64,000 bases of DNA from Micropterus salmoides. Its lineage: Eukaryota; Chordata; Actinopteri; Centrarchiformes; Centrarchidae. Under the pieces are notes generated by a model, which was not told the origin of the DNA, did no database searches, and saw only the letters and a list, made by a program, of their open reading frames with translations. A program made the position numbers and the translations under genes. Positions 11,742-23,068 of the stretch are shown piece by piece (the first letter of the stretch is position 1; each line of letters starts with the position of its first letter). The stretch lies in assembly GCF_014851395.1 (NCBI RefSeq), contig NW_024041150.1, positions 5,074,891 through 5,138,890 on the forward strand, read 5' to 3'.

Positions 11742-12870
11742 GTCACGGCCATGACCCCTGTTTTTCTTTGTGCTTTGTGTTCCCCTCCCTTGTTGCCCTT
11801 GGGTTTGTCTTGTCTGTCTCTCTGGCACATTCCCAATGTCCCCCCTAAACCCTAAGCCCTGAACCCTCACAGACTTTACTACCGTCACTTGATTGAGTGC
11901 AAAAGGCTGCAAGGGCTCAAAATGCTGTAAACAGGAACGGGACGGCACCATGCCACGTTACCTTGACAACGCTGAAGCACATTGCCAACTATTTTGTGTT
12001 TTTGCCTGATATTTAAGTCTTGCAGGCTCTTGCCCTACAGAGTGGAGGAGAGGTAAATATATATTTGTCAACAATCATTGCACTTTTGGTGGTCAAAACA
12101 GCAACATTAAGCAATTAAAATAACTAGAATAAATGAAGTGTGTAACAAGGTGATTGCATTCCTCTGACTTCATGTGTTCTTATCTTAAATCCATGTTAAA
12201 CAAAATTCTAACAATTTTAACATCAGTGTTTGTGTCTCTTATAAGGCAGATTTGCTGTGATTTTTCTCTGGCTTCCAGGCTTCCCCTGTTAACCCCGTGT
12301 TTCATGTCATACTGCTATGAATTGTGGGTAATTCCCTCAAGCAAAGTCTGCAGAAGGGTGGATTTACAAAAAGGGTCTAAAACAGGCTCAAAATGCCTGC
12401 GAGAGAGCCTTTGCGCACTTGACGATTTGACAGTGGGACGGCCCTAAACCCTTATGTATTTACCGGGAACGTGCCTCAAAGTCTGTGAGTCTGATAGTGT
12501 GGACATTGGGATTGGGCCTCTGAGTTGTGTTTGTGGGCGTGGCGTTCACACACACTCTCTCTCCTGGCTCCCGGAGACCTCTGATTATGCACACCTCATC
12601 TTCATCAACTATCATCTACTCTCCTGTGCTCCAAGATCACGCCCTGCAACCTGCCAGCTCGTTATTACTCAGCCGCTCCAGAGATTCGTCAGCTAGCCAC
12701 GTCTTCCTCCCTGCCTGCTTCACTCCAGCCAATGCTGGCTTCCTCCTGTGCTTTCACAATGGAAAACCCTCAACTCACGCCATTCCCTTCCTACTACCTT
12801 TGCAATAAATTCCCTTTTAATTTTACTCTACGCATGCTTCTGGGTCTGGGCCTGCCAAACCTAACACATA
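11742..12870 (+). mobile_element. Possible degenerate LTR-retrotransposon LTR
   Basis: It opens with TGTCACGG and closes around aataaattccc...cctaacaca, with a pyrimidine-rich, promoter-like 3' third (12540-12870) of the style seen in fish Gypsy LTRs. I find no gag/pol, no second LTR and no verified target duplication. This call rests on style alone. Confidence 0.25.
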
Positions 12871-15800
12871 TCATAACCCTATGATGTTACACATTATTGT
12901 AGGAATGATCAATGAAAACACATCACAAAACATAATCAGGGGTTTTGCAGAATCTTCAAGTGTTATTGTGTTTGGAAATAGGGTCCACAACTGATGTTCA
13001 ACCGTGTCACCAAAATTGTTGTATGACAGGTTATAAGACTTTCAATCTAATACCCACAAAGATTGGTGGTATTAAATGTCATCCGTCAGCGCACAAACAC
13101 ACTAAAGGAGCACTGAGAAGGTGACAATGATTGTATTAAAATATTAGATATCATTGAATGACATTAACTGTAGTGGACATTTAATAGAAACAAATAAGAC
13201 ACACTGTATGAGTCATAATGCTAGCAATGATATGTTTTAGATCTTAGTTTACTATGTAAGCATGCACACATTTGCATATTAGCAATACACAAACACAAAA
13301 TACAGCTAAAGGTTATAAGAATGTTTTGCAGGTGGTCTTAAACCAAAGTATTTAGGTAAACAGAATTTTCAACGTGGAGATGGCACTAGTCAAAAAGTAC
13401 AAATTATAATTTGGGGACCATTAATAGCTGAACCAAATTTAGTCATTGATATTTAAATTTTAAAAAGTCAACTTTGTGGTTGCGCTAAGCTAGAGAAAAA
13501 AGTCAGAGGATCACTAAAGTCAGTACTATTAATTGTCTGGAAAACTTAAAGGTATGTAGAACATACGCAAAAAAATTCATGGCAATCCATGTAGGTGTGT
13601 GTGTGTGTGCGCATGTATATATTTCACTTTCAATTACAAATGTCAACCATAGAGATCACCAAAGTGAGTAGGATTTATCCTCTGGGATGACTATCTGTAA
13701 AAAATTTCATGGCAATCCATTTGTCGAGATTTTTCCATCTGGACAAAAGAAGAATTAAAGACCAACAGTGCCAGAGCTGCTAGATGGGCAAAAAATGAAG
13801 TGTGACACAAACCCCGACACCTGGGAGAGGTCCTCCTTTTTTCATTTTTGCACCTTACAGAGTCTGTGCTCACTCTTATTTAGGAGACAGTCTCATAGCC
13901 TCTGTATTGCAGTTCAGCACTTCCTGTGGAGTAATGACCATACTGACAGCAACATTTTGGACAAACAGGCGAATAAACAGAAACTCAATCACGTGTGATG
14001 TGACGCCTCTTCTTGCTGCATTTGCAACACAAATGTCCCTGCCCTGAGGTTAATATTTGTGCAAAATTTCAAATTATGTTAGAATTTATTTTTTTGACAT
14101 TCAACCTCAAACATTTATAAAAGATTTTTTTCTTCTCACAGTCTGATTCACCATCTGATTTCTGCCCTCATTTTCTGGTCATGTCACACATCTTTTCCTG
14201 TCCTTGCAGACCCTGTCCTTTCCAAAATTGGTCCCTGTTTGTTTCCTGCCCCAGATCCTGCTCACACACCTGCTCCCTAGTGGATCATTAGTCTTAGCAT
14301 AAATACAATCCCCAGCCTATCCTTTGTCACATTGTCGACAATGTCACCTGCAGCCTTTTGCCTGCTTTCCTTGATATTTTTTTGTTTTTTTTCTCTGCTG
14401 TCCTTTGGTATCTCTCACTATTGACTGATTTTCAGAGTAAAGGCTGTTCTACCCCACAACCTCTGCCTGCAGTGTCTTTTGAGTCTATTTTTAAAACTCA
14501 CTTAATTCCCACTATATTTGTACATGGCAACAACAACAAGGTTAAGGTCTGGTTATGGCTTGGCATCTCTACCTGATGCGGGGAAAGCTTCTGGTCATTC
14601 ATTGTTTGGTCTCTCTTTTGCCAATGAAACAGCCCTGACCTGTCGAGGCATGGACTGTATGTGCACTGTATGTTCAGACATCAGAACCAGCATCCACTTT
14701 TTCAACAATATGACCTACAGTAGCTCGTCTGTTGGATTACACGCCCCTGCCCTATGTGCATTAGTGAGCCTTGGCCACCCAATGACCCTGTCGACCATTC
14801 ACAGCTTTTCCTTTCTTGGACCACTTCTGATAGGTACTGACCACTGCAGACCGTTTTGGAGATGCTCTGACGAAGTCGTATAGTCATCACAATTTCATCA
14901 ACTATGAGTACACAATATTCACTTGCTGCCTTATATGTCCACTGGCAGGTGCCATGGTAATGAGATAATCAGTGTCATTCACTTTACCTGTCAGCAAAAT
15001 GCAAACTATACATTGACAATTATATAGTCATAAAGGAAACCCAGTACAGTGCAGGCCTGTTGACTTATGTCTGCAGTCTGTAGATGATGATAAATCAAAT
15101 TAATTACACCGTTGCCACATATCATGTAACAACTTTTGAAGCCAGAGGTCACCAAGTATTTTAGAGCAATACTGCCAGCAAGTCAGACCAGCACACATCA
15201 GCAGACCAACATTTCCGCTCAAACACAAACCCTCACAATGCTGAACCAGAACCAAAGACACTGTCATAAATACAGGCTGCGTTATTATCTCCAATTCCTA
15301 GTTCTTATCATTTCAAGTTTTAAGATTCAATTTACTCTTTTTTTTTTTGTTAGCACCAATAAAGTGTTGAATGTCTCCTTTCTTCTTGCTCATGTTGACT
15401 GTGTCTGCATGTGTCTGAAAATGCATTTAATAAAGCAGTAGACATACATTTCAAATAACTCACCTGGATTTAAACATTTTTCAATTACCTATCCAAGTAA
15501 AACTCCCAAATTCCAGAGTGAAAACAAATAACATGCTTAATGTGAAAATACTCACAAAAGACTCAAAATTAAATAATAGGCTACATTTCTACAAATCAAT
15601 TTCACTGCTCATGCCTAAGCTTAACTGTAACTTAAGGCAAAAGTTAGAAACTAGCTGACTTTAGCATTCATCCATGGGCACTTGACAGACAACATTTAAT
15701 TACAAAACTCTGATGGTTGGAAAGTTAAGTTTATTAAAGAAGCTAGATAGCTAACTTCTTAACCAACAGTGTCTCCATTAGCTTGTTGTGTGAGCAGCTG

Positions 15801-18392
15801 CCAGTGATGCACACAGACAAGATGTTTAACTAACGTCAAGTTTAGGAAATGGTATGGTCCATTTTAGGGGTTTCTGATAGCATATTTAAATATTCTTGAA
15901 TCTAAGGCAGGAATATAGGAAATATATTGAAATAGTTACAGTTACAGTTAAGAAAGTTGAACGGTTATTTTTGCCTCTTTTGGAGGGGTCAAAGTCTCTA
16001 TTAGGGGGTCAGACCCCCTCAATCCCCCCCATAATTTGAACCATGGCTGCCACTGGTCATAATGTAATGGGTGATCAGTTTATGGTTCCACTCAGCCTAA
16101 AACTACAGTCTTGAAATATTCATCTCTCTCAGTCACATACACCAACACAGGAACTCTGTGATGATGCACTCTGAATCTGAACAGCTGAACCTGTAGAACA
16201 CACCTGTGGGGTTCAGGATGTCGTCCCCTCTGTGGCCCCTGGGTGCCTCCACTCTGTTTCAACTCCACTATTGACTGAAGATAAAAGCAGCAAGCAGAGA
16301 CATACTGAAAAACAAAATTCTGAACCAAGTCGAGCAAAAACAAGGCCAACAAGAAGAAAAAAAACAGGTTTCGTCTTCACTCCTTTTTTCAATGCTGATT
16401 TTGTTTTTAATCATCATCAAGCATGCAGAGGTTCTGGTGACTTAGCCATTGGTCTCCTTATAGGTTCCTTGTTAATTATGTAAGAATTCTGCTGTTGGCC
16501 TCACTCTATCAGGACACTTAGGATAACCTCATTAACTAAATGCAAAACATATAAATGTAGTGGTGGTTCAGTTTAAAAGAGGAGGGAGTTTTTGTCAAGG
16601 AGTTGATAATTCCTTATTGTTTGGGTCACAGACTGTATTGCTGATGTCTAATAATTACTTGCAAAATTAACAAATTTCCCCCCTTCAAATATTTGTTTTC
16701 CTTTTTATCCGGACATTATTTAACCCCTTTGACAAAACCTAGATGTGTACACGAAGAAGGTAATAAAATACTAACCATAAAGCATTGTTATCATACCGAA
16801 TAAGGAAATATTACTATTATTATTATTTGGTCTACGCATAAACAACTGTATTTGTTTTGTCGGTCAAAAAGTCATTCAGCGACAAGTAAATATACACTTT
16901 CTTATCCAACACAGTGATTGATGTTTGGGGTCAGTTAGAACCCAGAGAGTTCCTGTTAGAACACAAATTTGGGGAGGGGTAGTACTGTTTAAAAAGTACA
17001 GACTTTACAGCTGTGGTGTTTGCGATCCCAAACAAATCATTTTCTGTGGTTGTTGTATGTTAATTAATGTACATCGTCTCTAAAAAATATAACCATAAAT
17101 GCTTTTGTTGTGGACCCAATTTTTAACAACCTCAACATTCCTTTCATACATTAAGAAGCTTCCTCTGTAATCTTGCACTATTTAGCTTTAGCTGCTAACC
17201 TTCTTGCAAATGTATTTTAAAGGACCATGCCTATAATTCTACATTTCAGCCCAATAACTACAAATTAAATATATTATTGTGTTAGGAACAATAATTCTTC
17301 CAAAAATAGCACAATTTCTACATGTATTTCCTTAATTTCAGAATATTATTATCACCATTTGTGGATATTTGTTAAAATAGGTCAACTGTCCATTACATTC
17401 AGTTAGCATCCAGTAAATATAAGTTTTTGGGGTAACATTACATATACTACGCTACATCACCTGATAATTTGATACTCGACAACCAAAACAACTGCACTGA
17501 TGAACTCTGTTGAAAGAAAACTAAAAACACAAATGAGAATTCGCTAAAAAAGCCTGCTGTTAAAGCAAATCTCAGTTCTCAGATGCTGGATTGTCCTTGA
17601 ATGCACCAACAGTGACAGCTCCTGCTTGCAACTCCACAGGACAACATTTTTTTAAATGCTAAATATGGGTAACCCTAAGTTCCTGCCAATTAAATTTTCA
17701 CACATACAGGAATACACATACTTTTGTACATGTATTCGTCCCGACCGGTTTTGTACAGGACGTTCGTTCCAGTGTGTGCCTTCCTTGGTTCAGTATGCCC
17801 AAACAATTTCTGTCAAAATAGTCTATTTACAGTATGTCTACTACTTGCACACTTCCTCCAAATCCTAGAGTGGGAGTTTTGCCCGGAAAGATTTAGTAGT
17901 GCACCAGTTGTTGTCTATCAGCTGTAGCATGCTACCTGTTAATGGTTAGTGTCAAACTGCATGCTGACATTGTTCAACTGAAGTCTGTTAAGACTGTGGA
18001 AACTCTTGAAACATGTCTTTTACGACAGCATCGCCCGAATGCTATAGGAGGGTTTATGGCTGCGGATATGCGTCCAAACTCGGTCATAGAGAATATAGCA
18101 TTTAAAAGCATATTGCCAAAGTGAGCCCTGCTACAATGTGCCTTCACATGTGCATTTTAATGAGTCAATTGTGCTTGTCCTGTATAAACGAGAACAAGCT
18201 GCCGTTATTCAGTTGTTATCAGCAGGTCTTTAGATATGCATTACTGACATCTGAGTTACTTATCTTCATCTTAACAATATGCCTGCATTTGAGGGCTTTA
18301 ACTGTTTACGACCAAGTAGACAGAATGTTTAAATTTTTGTTATATAAATCACAAAGTAATTTCTACATATTTACGTTTTCCCTGCGAGGTAC
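12871..18392. other. Intergenic block, repeats only
   Basis: No host exon recognised. At 13571-13600 and 13700-13735 the phrase atttcatggcaatccat occurs twice, part of a dispersed fish repeat. The stretch 14150-14510 is LTR-like in style (short AT-box agcataaatac, pyrimidine-rich tail). A minus-strand GTGAGTTA donor-like site near 15462 has no open frame behind it. Confidence 0.35.
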
Positions 18393-18614
18393 TAGGGCTG
18401 TCCCCCATTAAGGATTTACATAGTCGAATCAGAATTCACAAGTCCTGCCTGTAGTCGACTGATAGTCGAATCATGTGTTTTTGTGCGCGGCGATTGTGAG
18501 GGGGGGGGGGGGTTACTCACGGTAGCTCCGCTTTAATCTTGAGAAGCTGCAGAGCTGCAGTCTCTATTTAACTTACACTGTAAATTTCCAGCTACACTGA
18601 GGCTTTTTGAGGAC

Positions 18615-18645
<31 letters not shown>

Positions 18646-19224
18646 GCGCCTGCCATCCACCGGTCCATTGCGTGCATGCCGTGCTGCCGACAGCTGCATG
18701 CACGTGGCGGTTCCTCGCGGGTCTATTTCAAGTAGCCGGCTATTTAAAAAACGATAAAATATTCTTTGTGTGGTTCATCAACGGTGATAAATTATCCAAA
18801 AGTCCCACGAGGTGCAGACAACTCAGCACAACACCAGTGAAGCTGGAGCTCCGTCTCTTCAGCAAGCGTTCCTCTGCTGCCGCCACACACATACACACTA
18901 CGCCAACACATGCGCACTGATGACCCAGGGTTAGGGTCACAATTTTGGATTTACTCACACACTTTAAAAACATTTATTGAAACCTTTTTTTCCTTTTACA
19001 TACTTATTTACAGCATTAAACGTTGAAATGTATATTGTAATAGGCTGTATATTAACTTATTGGGAGAAAACTGGTAGTTGTCTGTAAAATCAGATGTTGA
19101 GCACCCCCATATCGCCAAAATGGCCTGATCTTAGTTCTGCTGCGAAGCTGACTGTGACATTGACAGTCAAATCAGGCTCTGCCCATCAAAGCATCTTATC
19201 TTCAACTATTTGGGGTCAGCCCTG
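18393..19224. mobile_element. hAT non-autonomous element with perfect 8-bp target duplication
   Basis: Terminal inverted repeats TAGGGCTGTCCCC and (reverse) CAGGGCTGACCCC bound an 832-bp element. The 8-bp target CGAGGTAC is duplicated exactly at 18385-18392 and 19225-19232, the hallmark of hAT insertion. Inside are a G-run (about 18501-18512), a CT microsatellite (about 18623-18645) and tagtcgaatc motifs. There is no transposase frame. It lies about 750 bp past the 3' end of the dopamine receptor reading frame. Confidence 0.88.
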
Positions 19225-19232
19225 CGAGGTAC

Positions 19233-19977
19233 ATAACGAACAGTGAACTTTGTGTACCACTGAAATTTATTCATTCAATGACCTCCTTCCAGAAAGCAGA
19301 GACTAAAATATTTTTGCGTGCTTTGATGAACAGCTGTCTGTAATTTGCAAAATAGGCAATTTTGATTAAAAGGCTGAAAGAAGCATAATTACTGGCATTG
19401 TCCTTTAAAGGTGCTTCTTTGCAGTTTCCTCCGTTTTAAATTCTGGTGTATTGTGTCCCATATCAGGCTCCGTCTTCTTTACTTTACATTTAAATATGAA
19501 CACTTATCCACCCCTAAGGCTTGACCTTCACTGGACGCCTCCTTCAGAGGAAGCACACGGCTTGACCTCTCTCTTGTTTCAAAGATTTTACTTTCTTCAT
19601 AAACTTAACTTCACCTTGTCTCACGGTATTTCATGAAAAGAGCAGATAAAATATTTTACATTTACATACAATGCTTAATTGAATAATTTGAAATATTCAA
19701 TAGGTCCAAGTTAATCTCCAACTTTACTGTGTCAAGAAGGTCTAAGTAAATCTAAAAACTAAGCATTCCCTCAATCACACATTCATATCAGTCAAGTCTC
19801 TCTCATGTGTTATGTTTCTCCAGGTTTTTAAGAGCAGCTGGGTTATTAATTCTTAAAGTCCCCCATTATTTCAAATGAATCAAAACATTGTGGCGGGCAA
19901 GTTTTGAGTACTGCTGAATTGAAGTTTATGCTTCCTGTTCAGCTTTGGCTGCCATCCAGCTCAGTGCAGTTTCTGTC
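19233..19977. other. 3' flank / likely 3' UTR of the dopamine receptor
   Basis: Downstream of the minus-strand receptor stop. A minus-strand AATAAA hexamer at 19266-19271 is about 710 nt past the stop and could end the transcript just before the hAT element. No other feature seen. Confidence 0.35.
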
Positions 19978-21468
19978 CTATCCATCCTGGTGGACTTGTC
20001 CTGGTATTAGAGCATCACTCTCAAGCCCCCCCGCCGAGGTGAACGGCGTGATCGTTTCCAAGGAGATTTCTGGGTCATCCTCGAACTGGACGGTGGCAGG
20101 AAGCAGCAGCAGTCTGTTATGGCTCCGGGAACCATTGGAGATGATCGACTCCTCGTCAAACTGAGCGCTCATGTCCTCCAGGTGGCCGGACCCGACGTTA
20201 ATGGTGCGAGGATGTTGCTGCGGCTGCGCAGGGACCAGCGCCTCCTTGTGGAGCGTCGTGTCATGCTGGTAAGAAACAAGCTCGTCGCTGAAGTTCACAG
20301 CTTCCACCGCGTTGTTTAAGCAAATGTGGTTGCAACCCAGAATGGTAGTGAAGGCCCGACGGAAGTCTGCGTTGAATGCATAAATGACCGGGTTGAGGGA
20401 AGAGTTGGCCCAGCCGAACCAGACGAAGACGGTGAAGGTGGTGTCGCTGACGCAGGGCGGGTCACAGAACGGGACCGTGCAGTTGAGGACGAAGAACGGC
20501 AACCAGCAGAAGACAAACACTCCCATGATGATGGAGAGTGTCTTCAGGACTTTGGTCTCCTTCTTAAACGACGACTTCAATGAGGATTCTTCGTTGTGCC
20601 TGTGCTGCTGCTGCTGGTGGTTCCGGTTCACACCATGACCTTGGTTGTGGGCCTGCTCCGCCGCCCTCTCCAAAGATGTGATCCGGCGGATTTGGGTCTG
20701 GGCAATCCTGTAGATCCGGGTGTAAGTGGCAATCATGATCACAACCGGGATGTAGAAGCTAATGAAGGAGGAGGAGATGGCGTAGGTTTTGTTCAGGTTG
20801 GCGACACAGCTCTTGGCGACGGCGCTGGCGTTGATGTTGATGTTGCTGCTGTTTGTGAAGTTCCTGCCTTCCACAACCTCCTCCTTCACCTCTTCTTCTT
20901 CCTCCTCCCCGGCCTGGTGCCAGTTTAGCTGCACTGGGATGAAGGAGATCAGGATTGACAGAGTCCACGCCACCCCGATCATGACAAACGCCACGCGGTG
21001 AGTCATCTTTCGCTCATACTTGAACGGGCTGGCGATGGCCCAGTAGCGGTCCACACTGATTATGCACAGGTTCAAGATGGAGGCGGTGGAGCACATTATG
21101 TCAAAGGCAATCCAGACCCCGCAAAACCGTCCAAACAGCCAGGTGCCGGTCACCTCCGTGATGGCCTCCCAGGGCATCACCAGCACGGCTACGAACAGAT
21201 CAGACACGGCCAGCGAGATGACGAAGAAGTTGGTGACTTTGGAGCGCAGGTGGCGGAACCTGACCACGGCCGCGCACACCAGCGTGTTCCCGAGCAGCGT
21301 GGACACGATGAGCAGGAAGAGGACGCAGCCGACGAGGACGCGCAGTCCGCCGCCTCCTAAGCCGCTCCCGCTGTCCTCCTCCTCGCTTCCCTCCTCCTCC
21401 TCGCCGCCCGACCCGTCCAGCTCCGACAGAACCTGGGTATAATTACTCCACTTCGTGTAGTTTTCCAT
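19978..21468 (-). CDS. drd6: D1-class dopamine receptor, D1C (D6) subtype
   Basis: A full 496-aa class A GPCR in one exon, as usual for D1-class receptors, which raise cAMP through Gs. The ATG at 21468-21466 (AAAATATGG) is preferred to an in-frame GTG 15 nt upstream. TM1 is about 42-66, TM2 79-101, TM3 115-137, TM4 157-178, TM5 231-253, TM6 309-331 and TM7 343-365. Ligand and signalling residues are intact: D123 in FDIMCS, DRY 140-142, TM5 serines S233/S234/S237, CWLP 321-324 and NPVIY 359-363. C116 and C221 form the extracellular disulfide, and C379/C383 are palmitoylation sites. The tail (VEAVNFSDELVSY, ETITPFTSAG) matches amphibian/fish D1C better than D1 or D5. Glu runs at 23-31 and 188-200 are unusual. 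Sequons lie at N3, N9, N203, N206, N213 and N226. It is also called drd1c. Confidence 0.93.
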   Translation of the reverse strand: MENYTKWSNYTQVLSELDGSGGEEEEGSEEEDSGSGLGGGGLRVLVGCVLFLLIVSTLLGNTLVCAAVVRFRHLRSKVTNFFVISLAVSDLFVAVLVMPWEAITEVTGTWLFGRFCGVWIAFDIMCSTASILNLCIISVDRYWAIASPFKYERKMTHRVAFVMIGVAWTLSILISFIPVQLNWHQAGEEEEEEVKEEVVEGRNFTNSSNININASAVAKSCVANLNKTYAISSSFISFYIPVVIMIATYTRIYRIAQTQIRRITSLERAAEQAHNQGHGVNRNHQQQQHRHNEESSLKSSFKKETKVLKTLSIIMGVFVFCWLPFFVLNCTVPFCDPPCVSDTTFTVFVWFGWANSSLNPVIYAFNADFRRAFTTILGCNHICLNNAVEAVNFSDELVSYQHDTTLHKEALVPAQPQQHPRTINVGSGHLEDMSAQFDEESIISNGSRSHNRLLLLPATVQFEDDPEISLETITPFTSAGGLESDALIPGQVHQDG

Positions 21469-21578
21469 ATTTTCACCCCACACAGAACGAGTGATTTAAA
21501 AGTGGTAACAGGTCATTAATATCCACATGAAAAACCGCTTCTCTTCTTTCCAGCAGCTCCTGACGCACAAAACATCCT

Positions 21579-21874
21579 CTGAACTCCGAATGAAGAATAA
21601 AACAGCACGGAAAAAGGTGACTGTCTTCAAATAAGATCCTGTCAGAGCTTAAGCACGCGTCTTTTTAAAATGAGATCCTTACTCCGGAGAGCCAAAGCGC
21701 AAATCAATACTCAATAAAGCCTCCTCCTAGTATTTATCCTCAGAAATGTAGAAAAATAACTGATAAATTAATAGCAGTGGGTAATAATAAATCCAGTCGA
21801 AGCTGTGTCTCCCCATGGGTTTGTGAGGTCTCTGCTCCGGTCTTTTGTCCCAGTGTGACTGATTGTGGACTCAC
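21579..21874 (-). other. Possible 5'-UTR intron of the dopamine receptor
   Basis: On the minus strand a strong donor (CAGAG|GTGAGTCC, last exon base 21875) is followed by an acceptor-like TTTATTCTTCATTCGGAGTT-CAG with the exon resuming at 21578. Mammalian DRD1 also has a short intron in its 5' UTR, so the layout is plausible. There is no transcript evidence. Confidence 0.35.
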
Positions 21875-21969
21875 CTCTGACTGTGATGCGCTCAGACTCA
21901 CAGTCAGGTGGAGGCTGCTGCTGCTGCGGGGCTCGGTCCCTCCTGAGCGCACGTAAAAGATCACTGTCA

Positions 21970-22501
21970 TCAATTCAATGAGTGTTTTAGCTTTGAAAAA
22001 AAAAAAAAACGAATCCAAAATGATCATGTAGTACGTGCCTCATAGGCGCACAGCTGCTCGTGCGTTTCTGTGAGAAGCTGTGCGCCTATGAGGCAGAAGA
22101 GAACATATAAATATAACTATTATGGGGATTTTGTTCATATTCTAGATTTTCTCTTGTGGCAGAGACTTCTTAATTTAATCAAAAAAAAATGTTTGCAGTT
22201 ATTTACAACGGACAGTGAGGTTTTCATAGGGTAATCTGACATCATGCCTTCAGGCTTTCACAGATAATAAGACGATATGACTGATTATGATAGCATTACT
22301 GCACTAATCTTTTACAGGATCTGCATTAACTCTTCAGATAAGCAGGGAGTGTCACACTGCGCCAAATACTTAATCTTAAAATGCAGAAACAAGTGGACAG
22401 AACAGAGTACAATTTATTTCCATCAGCAGCTGGCTGCAAGGAAACATATTTCACTCCCTCCTAAATCTTCATTATAATATTTGTCCTCTCTGCTGGTGTG
22501 A
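21970..22501. repeat. Tandem duplication, upstream segment copy B1
   Basis: A 532-bp non-coding segment upstream of the receptor, repeated at 23069-23600 with a constant offset of 1099 bp. I see no difference between the copies, and even the 14-A run is equal in length. It contains a long hairpin at 22036-22095. Confidence 0.95.
22036..22095. repeat. Perfect 20-bp inverted repeat (hairpin), first copy
   Basis: Arms TGCCTCATAGGCGCACAGCT (22036-22055) and its exact reverse complement (22076-22095) are separated by 20 nt. It lies about 570 bp upstream of the receptor ATG. It could form a cruciform or stem-loop, or be the remnant of a small inverted-repeat element. Confidence 0.9.
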
Positions 22502-23056
22502 GGTGAACGGCGTGATCGTTTCCAAGGAGATTTCTGGGTCATCCTCGAACTGGACGGTGGCAGGAAGCAGCAGCAGTCTGTTATGGCTCCGGGAACCATT
22601 GGAGATGATCGACTCCTCGTCAAACTGAGCGCTCATGTCCTCCAGGTGGCCGGACCCGACGTTAATGGTGCGAGGATGTTGCTGCGGCTGCGCAGGGACC
22701 AGCGCCTCCTTGTGGAGCGTCGTGTCATGCTGGTAAGAAACAAGCTCGTCGCTGAAGTTCACAGCTTCCACCGCGTTGTTTGAGCAAATGTGGTTGCAAC
22801 CCAGAATGGTAGTGAAGGCCCGACGGAAGTCTGCGTTGAATGCATAAATGACCGGGTTGAGGGAAGAGTTGGCCCAGCCGAACCAGACGAAGACGGTGAA
22901 GGTGGTGTCGCTGACGCAGGGCGGGTCACAGAACGGGACCGTGCAGTTGAGGACGAAGAACGGCAACCAGCAGAAGACAAACACTCCCATGATGATGGAG
23001 AGTGTCTTCAGGACTTTGGTCTCCTTCTTAAACGACGACTTCAATGAGGATTCTTC
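22500..23056 (-). pseudogene. Truncated duplicate of the dopamine receptor gene (TM6 to C-tail)
   Basis: A 557-bp copy of receptor bases 20036-20592 at a constant offset of 2464. It covers codons 293 to about 478: end of loop 3, TM6 (CWLPFF), TM7 (NPVIY) and most of the tail. One difference is visible, 20319 A versus 22783 G, changing Leu384 to Ser. The frame runs past the join into unrelated residues (HQQRGQIL) and stops at about 22472. TM1-TM5, the start codon and the ligand-binding aspartate are missing, so it cannot make a receptor. It sits between the two 532-bp repeats, upstream of the intact gene on the same strand. A collapsed or duplicated haplotype in the assembly is a real alternative. 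Confidence 0.92.
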
Positions 23057-23068
23057 AATGAGGATTCT

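Noticed and set aside
11838..11870. CCCTAA-like telomeric repeat
   Set aside because: Only a few degenerate units (ccctaaaccctaagccctgaaccc); not a telomere array.
20119..21442. Several plus-strand and second-frame open readings over the receptor
   Set aside because: All are shadows of a GC-rich GPCR coding region.
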